Shown one piece after another: positions 11,200 through 21,442 of a stretch of 64,000 nucleotides of DNA. Numbering within the stretch: the stretch's first letter is position 1; each line of letters starts with the position of its first letter. The stretch is taken from contig OY743179.1 in assembly GCA_963555705.1 (NCBI GenBank), forward strand, positions 23,196,692 through 23,260,691. Reading direction: 5' to 3'. Source of the DNA: Ligustrum vulgare (Eukaryota > Streptophyta > Magnoliopsida > Lamiales > Oleaceae). The notes beneath the pieces are model-generated. The model was not told the origin of the DNA, searched no databases, and saw nothing but the letters and a program-made list of their open reading frames with translations. The position numbers and the translations under genes are program-made.

Positions 11200-11640
11200 C
11201 TCAAACCTTAGGTGGCCAATTATATGAAATTTCAAGCTTTAGGTCCCAATTTGAAAGAAAATCAAACTTTAGAGGTCCAAAATAGTGAATTAGGAAACTT
11301 GAAGGATTTAATTAAAAAATCTTCAAACTTTATGGACCAAATTGGAGAAACTTAGAACTTTAGATGCTGTATCAAACTTTAGGGACTGAAAATGAAAATT
11401 TTCAAACTTTAAGGACCAAATTAGAAAATTTTCAAACATCAGGGGCCAAATTAGAAAATTTTCAAAACTTTATGGATCTACTTAGAAAATTCTCAAACTG
11501 TAGGGACTGAATTATAAAATCAGGAACTTTTATAACCCCAACTTTAATTATTTATAACCTTAGGGGCTTAATTATAAATTCCAGAACTTGAAATGCCAAC
11601 TTAAATAATTTCATAACTTTAGGGGCTGAAGTTATAAAAT
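11200..11640. repeat. Degenerate minisatellite, ~35-40 bp units, in copia leader
   Basis: About ten irregular copies of a unit built on AAACTTTAGGGACCAAATTA and GAAAATTTTCAAAC. Units vary in length and sequence. Confidence 0.75.
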
Positions 11641-11699
11641 CAAGAACTTCAAGGTTTAAACATTAATACACAACAAACAGGGAGGACCTGATGTGCAAA

Positions 11700-12210
11700 T
11701 AACCATAATTATCCAAAATTGCACAGTACACCCTGAAGAATTCAAATTTCCGGCGCAGCCCTCTCCCCCAAAATCTGAATCGCAACTGCTAGGGTTTGTA
11801 ACCCTAGCCGCAGCCGCCGTTTCCAAAACCGGCAGAGGCGCAACGCCACCACCGAACCGGAGAACGCAGCGCCAGCCTCCATCGCCTGCAGCGCCATCGA
11901 CGGCGCTGCACCCAAGAACCACGCCGCGCGCTGAAATTCTTCGCCACAGCCAGTGGCGTCTCCACCAACTGCAACGCCATCGCGCGCGGCGACGCTGCAA
12001 GCCGCGCGCAACCACTGAAATCCGACGCCGCAACGCGCGGCGTCCCCACCAACTGAATCCATTCCATCGCGCGCGGCTACCCTTTCCACCTTCGTCCTCA
12101 ACCAACAACCACATAACCAACATAAATCCATACACAACAATACATATTGAATCCATAACCAAACACAACAAAACTGCTGAACATGTATATTTCTCAATCA
12201 TGAAATCACG
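11700..12210 (-). other. GC-rich leader segment of copia element
   Basis: A sharply GC-rich block (CGCCGCAACGCGCGGCGTC-type repeats) between the minisatellite and the primer-binding site. Long open frames exist on both strands (for example 11656-12282 minus and 11693-12214 plus), but their composition is Arg/Ala/Trp-rich and out of phase with any known protein, so I read it as leader DNA and not a gene. Confidence 0.5.
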
Positions 12211-12452
12211 CTGAGTATGTATATTTTCTCCTTTTGAAATCAATCTCGCCGAATCCATTATATTTTCGAATTCAGAGGCCATTTTTTTTTAAATTTGCTG
12301 TGTGTATGTATAATTCTCAATCTGCTCTGTGTGTGTGTATAATTTTGAAATTGTTGCGAAAATCAGAAACTTAGGCTTGCATATACATACGCACGTAATA
12401 AGGTTTTACATGTATGCGTTCAAAAATTGATCTGATAATTCAACACGATGTT

Positions 12453-12465
12453 GGCTCTGATACCA
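12453..12465 (-). other. Primer-binding site, tRNA-Met type
   Basis: The minus strand reads TGGTATCAGAGCC, complementary to the 3' end of plant initiator tRNA-Met, two bases from the 5' LTR. Confidence 0.9.
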
Positions 12466-12467
12466 CT

Positions 12468-12922
12468 TGTTAAAAAAATTATCACAGATAATTATTTATC
12501 TATGATCCAAAATAAATCATCATGCTGAATTATCAAGAATTAAATAACTGAAGCGGAAGCGTACCTTAATCAAACGTGATTCACGATAAACGATTCGGTT
12601 GGTTGGATCTTCCAAATCAATACGTAGTCCTTATTTTCTCTCTGATGATGGGATGTCAGACAAGATGAACAGTGCGTATGATTCAGGGACCATAACCGAC
12701 TTTATATACTGTATTGCCAGTTAACCTAATCCGGCCCATCATGAATTAGGTAATGTTCTGATATCTACACATAAAAACTCATACATTAATTAGATGCATT
12801 AAAGCCCAATATACCAAATCCTTATTAGATCACTTTAAATGGGCTTAACCAAAATTGATAGCATTTTATTTAATACACAATAATTCACATATAAGCCCAC
12901 ACGATTGATTAAAATTCTTACA
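12468..12922 (-). repeat. 5' LTR of copia element
   Basis: 455 bp. It contains the likely active promoter for minus-strand transcription and is bordered by the tRNA-Met primer site at 12453-12465. Confidence 0.93.
12701..12709 (-). promoter_or_regulatory. TATA box in copia 5' LTR
   Basis: The minus strand reads AGTATATAAAG about 220 bp into the LTR, the expected place for the LTR promoter. Confidence 0.5.
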
Positions 12923-12927
12923 TCAAA

Positions 12928-13095
12928 TACATCATTTTCAATATACGCAATCAAACTATCATTCAACCACTAATCTCCGATTCGGTTGCACAGACGATTT
13001 TTGACACAAGTCATTGTAGAAAATGTTCTTTCAACTGTAATAGTAGCCACACGAAGAATCAAGGCCAATGTCACAAGTCTATAGGCTAATTGATA
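12928..13095 (-). pseudogene. hAT transposase C-terminal dimerisation domain remnant (continues at 6680-6749)
   Basis: On the minus strand this reads a hAT-type dimerisation segment (YRLVTLALILRVATITVERTF, then CVKNRLCNRIGD, a TAG stop, then LNDSLIAYIENDVFD). The protein continues across the copia insertion at 6749 downwards with SIENDVIMERYQSIRTRR followed by a stop. The join falls exactly at the 5-bp duplication TCAAA, which is good evidence that the copia element landed in this coding sequence. hAT transposases dimerise through this C-terminal domain. No DDE catalytic region remains. Confidence 0.72.
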
Positions 13096-13221
13096 CACTT
13101 CATGGTTTTTTTTTTTTCTTTTTTTTTTTTGGCAGCCAACTTTCGTGAAAGTTCAGAGTCATGAACGGCTGCGAGGGAGCCTGAACTTGAAATGAATTAA
13201 TTTGGTTAATGTTGTTATTGT

Positions 13222-13869
13222 TAGGAATGGCAACGGGGTGGGTATGGGGCGGGGATGTCTTTCCCCGTCCCCGTTCCGTTAGTGATTTATCATCTCTATC
13301 CCCCCCCCCCCGGGTCCTCATTTTATCGGGGAGGGGGCGGGTCACGGGACGGGAATGGAAAAATTCTCGTTTACATCCCCATTTGTTTTTTTTTTTAAAG
13401 TTTTAAAATAATTTTATGCAGATAATATAAGGAAACATGAAGGGGATAACCTTAACATTTTCTAAATCTAATAATCTTTACACATTATTTGGACACTCAT
13501 CTAATATATATATATCTTTGTTTGTGTCGTTATTTTATATTTAATTAGATAAGAAAATACAACTCGAAAAGGTTAATAACTAATAATTAGTAATCTTTTC
13601 AAAATAAGCATTTAAAGTTTATAACTTGATAAGTAATAAATTTTTGGTGCAAGAAATTTGACATCATAAGACTTTTGTACAGATAATATAGGATTTTTTT
13701 AAATTTTAATGGAACTTGTTAATTTGGGATGGGGACGGGGATTGAGCGGGGATGGAGATAAGACGGTTATTCCCGTCCCTGCCCCACCCCGATTCGGGGA
13801 TGCCTTTTCATCTCCATCTTCGTCCCATTCTCATCTTTATCGAGAATTTTTCGCCCGTTGCCATCCTTA
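13222..13869. mobile_element. hAT-type MITE, 648 bp
   Basis: Terminal inverted repeats TAGGAATGGCAACGGG (13222-13237) and the complement of the right end, TAAGGATGGCAACGGG, flanked by the perfect 8-bp duplication GTTATTGT (13214-13221 and 13870-13877). The subterminal regions are GC-rich with GGGGCGGGGA / TCCCCGCC repeats around an AT-rich centre. There is no coding capacity. It lies within the hAT-like element. Confidence 0.88.
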
Positions 13870-14027
13870 GTTATTGTTATGTTTTGTTGAATTGAATTGA
13901 TAATTGGGCTTGGAATGATCCCACTCAATCCGCTGTAATTATTAATTAAAAAAAAACATCAAATGTCAAAAATTGGGGCGGTCAATTGACCACACATGAC
14001 CCCTCTCCTTCCGCCAGTGCCCGGGAC

Positions 14028-14922
14028 CCGTCCATTGTTATCCCTATATCTACACGTGAGCAGGCTTATCTCTTATCTAATCGGCTTCAAATTCTTGATA
14101 AACATTTTATTGTCACTTGAAAAAGACTATTTGAGTAACAACTGATTACGACTTTTCTTTAAAAGATTAAACAAAAGTGAAAAGTGATAAAATTATATAT
14201 AACTCAACAGAACAATTTAAATCGTTCGGTAATGTATTTAAGTGTGGTTTTTAAATCACTTTTTAAACTATACAAATTCTCAAATCAATCTTTAACCCTA
14301 CATATTTTCTATCTCTAATTTTTAATCATCCATCTATTTAAAAAATAACAAAAAAATCATTTTTTTTCTTATGTTAGCAGCCGAACAGAGACAAAAAAAA
14401 TTACTATCTTAATTCCTATCCGTCCAAGTTTCGGTTTATAAGCCAAGTTCATCCAAACCGATGTCATCTGCCATAAGCTGTCCACGTCTCAGATCATGTC
14501 GGCCTGTCAGTTGTGCAGAATCTATCCCACTTCATAAATTCCCAGTTTGCCAATTAATTTTTTCAATCCCGAATTTTACGATTTTACCCTTGATTCATGG
14601 TCAACAGTGAATATTTCTTTTGACATGGGAGACGTTTCCGTCTTTGTAATAGGTGAGGGAATCTACAGACTCTGCTACACATCAATTATTTTTTGTTTGG
14701 GTGTAAAATGGTCTCAGGTGGCTGCACATAGGTATGTGTGCACATTGTTTATAAACAGGAAATATCTTTTACCGAATTGCTATAAATATTACGTACACAT
14801 TGGCCATTGCAATCAATCTTTTACAAGATGGTCCAGTGCTAGTTAGTTTGACCGAGATGTTGGGGCCCTGAAATGGTTGAACTGTGGGATATATCCAAAG
14901 AAATTGAATAATTTTTTAATCT
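14028..14922. other. Gene-free DNA
   Basis: No supported gene. An open frame at 14547-14846 (99 codons) has no recognisable domain. Confidence 0.4.
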
Positions 14923-15078
14923 CTGTTTGTAAAATTTTTTGTTTAAAAATATATTTTTTTAATGTTTTCAAGATAAAATATATGATTGAAAAATGAAGAA
15001 AAAAAATGTGTGTGATTAAAAAATAGTTTGATAAATTGTATTGTAAAAAATTTGTTTTTAAACAAATTTGTCAAACAG
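14923..15078. mobile_element. Small MITE with CTGTTTG ends
   Basis: Left end CTGTTTGTAAAATT...GTTTAAAA and the complement of the right end, CTGTTTGACAAATTTGTTTA, form a terminal inverted repeat of about 24 bp with a small gap. The length is 156 bp and the target duplication is unclear. Confidence 0.6.
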
Positions 15079-15172
15079 TAATTTCCCAAAATATTTTATC
15101 AAGTTTTATTGTCTAGATAATGATATTGACCCAGTGATAACAGTAATATCAACGGATCCGATACTCGTTAGA

Positions 15173-15330
15173 AACTCGACATAAATGGACGGGGATTACC
15201 CGATTAAATGAGTTCATGAGTAGGGTATGGAGGTAAACTTTAAAACCCGACATGGGTATGGATCGGGTGTGAGTTTTACTATAATACCATACCCATACCC
15301 GACCCGCATACCCATTAATTTCCTTAAAAA
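15173..15330. repeat. Degenerate repeat with GGGTATGG / CCATACCC motifs
   Basis: Inverted blocks (GGGTATGGATCGGGTGTGAG and CCATACCCATACCCGACCCG) suggest the remains of a small terminal-inverted-repeat element. Boundaries are not definable. Confidence 0.3.
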
Positions 15331-15576
15331 ATTATAGAATTTAAGACAAAAGTGATTGTGTAAAAAAAAATAAAAATAAATAAAGAATAGAACTCAAATA
15401 TCTATTGATATTGTTAACGTCTAAACCTTAATATATTTAAACTATTGACTTTGTTAACATCTAAAAAATTTGTTCAAATTCGCTTGTTTAATTTCAAACC
15501 TAGAACAAGCTTTTTTCAAGTTAAATTCAAGTGAAACTCAACATTTAACTACTTCAAGTTAATTTGGAGCACCATA

Positions 15577-15748
15577 ACATATTTACAACCCTAAAAAAAA
15601 AAATAAAATAAATAAATAATTAGTAATGGGTATCAAATGGGTATAGAAGCATACCCACCTCTGATCCGCACCTGACCCACCACATATTTACAACCTTAAA
15701 AAATAATAAAATAAATAAATAATTAGTAATGTGTATAAAAGCATACCG
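15577..15748. repeat. Imperfect tandem duplication
   Basis: 15577-15665 and 15681-15748 share CATATTTACAACC, AATAAATAAATAATTAGTAA and AAGCATACC...CCTCTGAT. The right copy abuts the truncated LTR of the outer gypsy element. Confidence 0.65.
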
Positions 15749-15945
15749 CCTCTGATGCCTTAAACGATGAAATTTGACCATAAAATCAAGGGGTTCAAGG
15801 GCTTTAGCCTAAGAGTTTTACTTAGTGGTCCGTTTCTACTTGAAAAACATATATTATGCATCCAATTCCGACATGATTGATTGGATTGCACTTTTATTTG
15901 TCTTGAATATTTAACTTTTTGTCAAGCTTGTCATGATTCTCATTA
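15749..15945 (-). repeat. Truncated 3' LTR of outer gypsy element
   Basis: Matches 25711-25905, with shared blocks such as ATAAAATCAAGGGGTTCAAG and AATATTTAACTTTTTGTCAAG. The remaining ~535 bp of the LTR are missing on the left. The purine tract follows on the right (minus strand GAAGAAGAAAGAAA at about 15947-15960). Confidence 0.75.
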
Positions 15946-15960
15946 TTTCTTTCTTCTTCA

Positions 15961-16386
15961 GGATGATTCGACCCGAATTATAACTTTGTTTATGATGTTT
16001 CATTACACCTCCTGAATCAAAGGAAATTTTTTTCCCACCATTCTATATGACCAACCAATAATACATTGCAACTTGGATTATATAGATGGATTGAAATGTG
16101 AGATTCCTTGGCCAAATGTGGTGTGGCTCAAGCTTCCAATTATTTTCAACCTGCTAGAAAGATTTAAGCAAAATAGGGTGGAGAATGTTAGTTTCACCAA
16201 GTACAAGATAGGGATCCTTGTACTCATTACATATTATCTCCACCTCCTTTTTTCGAACCATGAGGCTTTTCTTTTCCCCTCTTTCAAAATTTTCACTCTC
16301 ACTCAATCACCACTTCTAAATTTTTATGCTCAACCACCTCTTCCAATTTCACATTTTTGTGCTCTTGATTCTCTTCTTCAATAATT
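15961..16386. other. Deleted pol region of outer gypsy: no gene
   Basis: An open plus-strand frame (16073-16384) has no recognisable domain and lies where pol should be. I see only a few residues of a pol C-terminus next to the purine tract. Confidence 0.4.
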
Positions 16387-17050
16387 TTACCCCTCATGTT
16401 CATGTACATCCTCATCACTACTCACATTTTGATCTTCCAGTTCAATGTTCAAATTTTGAACTTTTACTTCTTTATTCAACTCAATCACTACATTTCTTTC
16501 ACTAACCTTTTGTAATTCAACTATATTTTTTCCTTTCCATGTAATCATATCCTCTTTTAGAAGTTTGAATTGATAATTCAATCTAGATAAAAGATTAATC
16601 TTTTTCTTCACCTTCTTTTGATCTTCAAGTGTTTGTTTTGGGTTTAAACCAACTAGGGTGATTGACTTCCCATCTTTAAGAAGTCAGTACTATTTCCTAC
16701 CTATATCATAAATTGCTTTTTTCTCATGCCTCCATGGTCTACCCAATAATATATGATAAGAAGCTAGAGGCACCACATCACATAATACTTCATCACTATA
16801 TCTCCCATGGGTGAAACTCACTTGGACTTGTTTGGTCACTTTGAACTCCCCCACACTCCTTCAACCATGTCATCCTAGAAGGTATAGGATATGGTAGTAA
16901 AGGCAACCTCAATTTCTAAATCATGTTGATACTAACCAAATTAGAGATGTACTCCTTATCAATAGTTAAACTACACATCTTATTACCCACATAATATCTA
17001 GTCTTGAAGATAGAACCTGAATCACAATCCATCCTTTTATGTGGATTTCA
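16387..17050 (-). pseudogene. Outer gypsy protease and linker remnant
   Basis: The minus strand reads IFKTRYYVGNKMCSLTIDKE, the position of a gypsy aspartic protease, then after a frameshift SFTHGRYSDEVLCDVVPLAS and HILLGRPW. The protease active site, normally Asp-(Ser/Gly)-Gly-(Ser/Ala), reads DKEYIS, so the enzyme would be inactive. A basic/acidic linker follows (16611-16387; MKKKINLLSRLNYQFKLLK...). RT should come next but the sequence goes to unrelated AT-rich DNA and the pol end. Confidence 0.65.
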
Positions 17051-17455
17051 AGAATTCAAGAAAACTCAAGAATAATATGATTTATTCATCGATTAGCAAA
17101 GGAATTTATTTTTTGAAACTTAGAAACTCAATGAAAGAATGAAAAGAAAGAAATTTTGACACTTTTGACGGTAAACTTGAATTGATTCAAGAAAGTAGTT
17201 CTCGAATTTTCTTTTTTGTTGACTGAATTTTTTTTCTATATTGTTTTTCTTGTTGGAATTTCAAGATTTTTTTTGGGGACTCAAAAATTCAACTATGACA
17301 ACAGCAAAACAAATGAAACTTGAATTGAACGCTAAACGAATAAAATAAAGACCTTTAAATTTTTTTGGAATACTTTATGGATCAAAGACTCAAGAATTGG
17401 AAGAACACGAAAAACGAAAATAAAAACTCAATAATGAAATAAAGATATAACCTTG

Positions 17456-17716
17456 CTATTTTTTTCTTTCATTCTGTGAAATCATCTCCTTCTTTAACTG
17501 TTCCCATATCCCTATCATCTCATTGAATATATCTCTCACTTCTGAAATATCATCTCTCAATTTTTTCCGCTCATCCCCAATTCCAACCTTAGGATTAGAA
17601 TCACGTCTATTCTCCCTCCTAACTCTAGGGACTGTTTGAGATTTTTCCGTGCACAAGTGAGCAATATTCGCTTCATGTCTACCCTTCCTAATCATAACCT
17701 CATCAACCATCCTATT
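17456..17716 (-). pseudogene. Outer gypsy gag, continuation after inner insertion
   Basis: The minus strand reads RMVDEVMIRKGRHEANIAHL and goes on to a charged stretch (RDDISEVRDIFNEMIGIWEQ) ending in a stop at 17456. It joins in frame to the N-terminal piece once the inner element and one copy of CTATT are removed. The charged, Glu/Lys-rich tail could form a coiled coil, as gag proteins often do. DNA from 17455 to 17050 is AT-rich spacer without an open frame. Confidence 0.65.
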
Positions 17717-18599
17717 TGATGTGATCCGATACGGGGATCACCAAGAACACGCGAAATTAAACGCCGGAAAGTTCTAAAATCCAAGATAGTAGACGGTAAC
17801 AATGCAACCCCGACCTCACGACGCAAGAACTATGGGTATATTAAACCCAAAACCCGTTACGATGTGAAGATAAAAACCACAAAGGGGGAATGCCACAAAG
17901 GTTGTCAAATCCTTTAATAAGTTCAATTTGTTCGACGAGAACACGAAGAAATTAAGGGAATATCTCACCTTCAATATCATTAATCTCAAGAATAATAGTT
18001 GTTTTTACAATGTTGAATAAAATCATATATATAGGCTAACAAAATAAAGTAACTAAAAATAAACTAGAATTCAACCTAAACTAAAACGCCAAAATTAGGT
18101 CTTAATTGTGGCGCCAAGTTACGGCCGTGACTTATGAGTTTACGGCCGTAGGAATGCTACGGATTAAAAATTAAAAACATATGTTACGGCCATGACGATG
18201 TCTTTTACGGCCGTAAGCAACCTTCTGAAAAAAAATAAAAAATATGCTAAACTTTATTTACGGCCGTGAGGATTTGGTTTACGGCCGTAAATCCCCTTCT
18301 GCTTAATTTCGCCTTTGTAGTGTTACGGCCGTAATTTTGGCTTTACGGCCGTGAATCAGCTGCTGCACAATTTTCTTGATGTTTGATGTTCCTTGATCCA
18401 AATGCATTGTAATAACTTTGACTCCTCTTCCACTTTGTTATGTAACGTAAATGAAGTCTTTGCACTCGGATACTCATCCATCCACGCTTGCATGAATCCT
18501 TGCATTACCTGCTTGATTCTTTTGGCTTTTTGCCTCGTTATTGGTCCTGCGGGCACGTGCAATGGGTCAACGCTCGTCGAGCCACTCCGGAACTCATCA
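17717..18599 (-). repeat. 3' LTR of inner gypsy
   Basis: 883 bp. It differs from the 5' LTR by one missing ~39-bp palindromic unit and scattered substitutions. Its first ~240 bases (minus strand) are open in the pol frame. Confidence 0.93.
18118..18356. repeat. Palindromic TTTACGGCCGTAAA repeats in inner gypsy 3' LTR (also 24223-24499)
   Basis: Roughly nine copies of TTACGGCCGTAA or one-base variants (TTACGGCCATGA, TTACGGCCGTGA) occur in pairs about 20-25 bp apart. The right LTR has two more. They form a CpG-rich island in AT-rich DNA, just upstream of the stretch that codes for the end of pol. Confidence 0.85.
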
Positions 18600-21442
18600 T
18601 CCCCTCCCTATTGAAAATGATTCGTCCTCGAATCATCACCTGCATCAAACAGAGAAAGATCAGCAACATTAAAAGAAGCAGACACATTATACTCACCTGG
18701 AAGATCGAGCTTATATGCATTTTCATTTATCTTTTCAATGATCTAAAAAGGTCCATCGCCTCTTGGCTGCAACTTAGACTTTCTTTGGGTTGGAAATCGC
18801 TCCTTTCGCAAGTGCACCCACACCAAATCACCCGGCTCGAACGTCACTTGCCTCCTACCTTTGTTGGCATGAGTCGCATAACGCTCATTTTTCTTTTCAA
18901 TTTGCCCTTTCACCTTCTCATGAAGTTCTTTCACAAGCTTAGCTTTTTTCGCCCCGTCCAAACTGCTCCGTTCATCTACAGGTAAAGGAATTAAATCAAG
19001 AGGAGTTAGCGGATTGAAACCATAAAAAATTTCAAAAGGTGAACATGAAGTAGTAGAATGCACAGATCGATTATAAGCAAATTCCACAAATGGAAAACAT
19101 TCCTCCCAACTTTTTAAATTCATATTTATAATAGTGCGCAAAAGTTGGATTAATGTCCTATTAACTACCTCCGTTTGGCCATCAGTTTGCGGGTGACATG
19201 TAGTAGAAAATAATAATTTAGTACCCATCTTCCCCCACAAGACTTTCCAAAAGTAGCTTTGGAACTTAACATCCCTATCAGACACAATACTCCTAGGTAC
19301 CCCATGGAGTCTCACAACCTCCCTAAAGAACAGGTCAGCTATGTTTGTTACATCATCAGTTTTATTATAAGGAATAAAATGCGCCATTTTGCTGAACCTG
19401 TCTACCACCAAAAATATCGAGTCTCTACCTTTTTTTGTCCTAGGCAGACCTAACACAAAATCTATGGATATATCTACCCAAGGTTCATTAGGTACGGGCA
19501 AAGGTGTATATAAACCTTGTGGTAAGACTCTAGACTTAGATTGCTTACAAGTTATGCATCTTTCACAAATATGGTGAACATCCCTTTTCATTTTAGGCCA
19601 ATAAAAGTACTCTTGTAAAGTTTCTAACGTCTCAATAACACCAAATTGTCCCATTAACCCCCCACCATGAGCCTCACGCACTAGCAATTCACGCATAGAA
19701 CAATTAGGCACACAAAGTTTACTTTCCCTAAACAAGTAGTCATCATGCCTATAAAATTTATCAATTGTACCCTTTTCACATGAAGCATAAATGGTAGAAA
19801 AATCAGGGTCATCAGCATACATACCTTTAATATACTCGAACCCAAGCAACTTCGCATTTAAAGAAGTTAAGAGAACATACCTGCGAGAAAGGGCATCTGC
19901 TACCACATTCTCCTTACCTTGCTTATAGCGAATAACATATGGAAAAGTCTCAATGAATTCCATCCAATGGGCGTGTCTTTTGTTTAGCTTACCTTGTCCA
20001 TTGAGGTGTTTCAGTGACTCATGGTCAGTGTGTATGACGAATTCCTTTGGCCACAGATAGTGCTGCCATGTCTCCAAGGCACGGACAAGAGCATAAAGCT
20101 CCGTTTCATAGGTAGGATAATTCAAAACTGCCCCACTCAACTTTTCACTGAAAAATGCAACTGGTCTTTTTTCCTGCATAAGAACAGCTCCAATACCTAT
20201 TCCTGATGCATCACATTCAATCTCAAAGGTTTGGTTAAAGTTAGGTAAAGCTAAAACAGGTGCAGAACATAACCTATCCTTAAGCATTTTAAAAGCATTT
20301 TCTTGTGCTACCCCCCAATGGAATCCTACACTTTTCTTGACTATTTCTGTGAGTGGTGCTGCAAGTATGCTAAAGTCTTTAACAAATCTCCTATAAAACC
20401 CAGCCAACCCATGGAAGCTCCTAACCTCGGTAATACTTTTGGGAGTTGGCAATTCTTTAATAGCACGAATTTTCTCCTCATCTACCTCAACACCATTAGC
20501 ACTAACAACAAATCCAAGAAAAATTACCTTTTCCATGCAAAAAGTACACTTTTTAAAATTAGCATATAGTTTTTCAGTTTTCAACACTTCCAAAACAGAT
20601 CTTAAATGTTTAATGTGATCACCTAAGTTCTTACTATATACCAAAATGTCATCAAAGTATACCACAACGAATTTACCAATGTAAGCACGTAAAACATGGT
20701 TCATTAGTCTCATAAAAGTGCTAGGTGCATTTGAGAGGCCGAATGGCATAACCATCCATTCATATAAACCATATTTGGTTTTGAAGGCGGTTTTCCATTC
20801 ATCACCTTCTTTCATACGAATTTGGTGACAACCACTCTTAAGGTCTATTTTGCTAAACATACAAGCACCATATAGTTCATCCTGCATATCATCAAGTCTA
20901 GGTATGGGATGACGATACTTTACCGTAATATTGTTGACTGCTCTACAATCCACGCACATCCTCCAAGTCCCATCTTTTTTTGGCACCAACAAAACTGGTA
21001 TTGCACATGGGCTCATGCTTTCCCTAACATAGCTCTTTTTCAACAGCTCTTCAACCTGCTTTTGTAGCTCTTTGGTCTCTTCGGGATTGCTCCTATAAGT
21101 TGGCCTGTTTGGAATGACTGCTCCTGGCACGAAGTCAATCTGGTGTTCAATCCCTCGAATTGGCGGCAGCCTACTAGGAATCTCCTCGGAAAATAAATCT
21201 GCAAATTCCTGCAAAAGAGACACAGCTAAACTGGGGAGGGAGTGGTTAGCTTCATCAAGTACAAGGAGAGATTCCTTATACATTAGTAAAATCACGGGTT
21301 TATTTGTAGAAATAACTTTGGTGATATCGCTCTGTTTTGCGTAGAAGCTCACTTTTGTTTTCTCTCTTTTATTTTTACTGGTACTCTTCACACCCTCTCC
21401 TTTTTCTGGGATCGTAATCCCAACTCTCGGTTTTTCACACAA
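18356..21442 (-). pseudogene. Inner gypsy pol: RT, RNase H, integrase, tail in 3' LTR
   Basis: An 899-codon open stretch (21442-18746) holds RT (about residues 110-310; [15 protein letters not shown], catalytic YFDD at about 262-265), RNase H (Asp411, Glu447, Asp473, Asp516) and integrase (catalytic Asp661, Asp722, Glu758). In the integrase HHCC zinc finger the second His is Gln (LMGQFG, residue 599), likely a loss of function. After GDGPF a TAG (18743-18745) interrupts, then the same frame reads IIEKINENAYKLDLPGEYNV, a second TAG (18608-18610), and continues through the purine tract into the LTR as GPITRQKAKRIKQ to a stop near 18356. The frame into the LTR is the CRM-type feature. Alternatively, Reina-like or other chromovirus. 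Confidence 0.9.

Larger units (their letters stand above)
6750..12922 (-). mobile_element. Ty1/copia LTR retrotransposon, degenerate interior
   Basis: Two 455-bp direct repeats (6750-7204 and 12468-12922) begin TG and end CA and are flanked by TCAAA (6745-6749, 12923-12927). A primer-binding site complementary to initiator tRNA-Met (12453-12465) lies beside the right LTR and a purine tract beside the left one, fixing the transcription direction as minus. I count 16 differences between the two LTRs (about 96.5% identity). Gag, a late integrase fragment and RT-RNase H are recognisable, but the protease and integrase core are missing and many stops are present, so it is not autonomous. Confidence 0.93.
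6591..14019 (-). mobile_element. Non-autonomous hAT-like element, split by two later insertions
   Basis: Left end TAGTGACGGACGCAG (6591-6605) and the complement of the right end, CACTGGCGGAAGGAG (14005-14019), resemble each other at 11-12 of 15 bases. The 8-bp flanks are CCCGGGGC (6583-6590) and CCCGGGAC (14020-14027), one mismatch, which is the hAT target-duplication length. After removing the copia element and the MITE the element is only about 0.6 kb and keeps just the C-terminal dimerisation region of a transposase. The ends are inferred from degenerate termini; the transposase remnant is firmer than the exact boundaries. Confidence 0.55.

Noticed and set aside
11656..12282. Long minus-strand frame (208 codons) and overlapping plus-strand frame (173 codons)
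   Set aside because: They lie in the GC-rich copia leader, where stop codons are rare by composition. The products are Arg/Trp/Ala-rich low complexity with no domain, and both strands are open at once.
16073..16384. Plus-strand 103-codon frame
   Set aside because: No recognisable domain, AT-rich composition, and located in the deleted pol region of a minus-strand element.
18488..18985. Plus-strand frame of 165 codons over the inner gypsy
   Set aside because: It is the antisense shadow of the pol tail and LTR-coded sequence on the minus strand.
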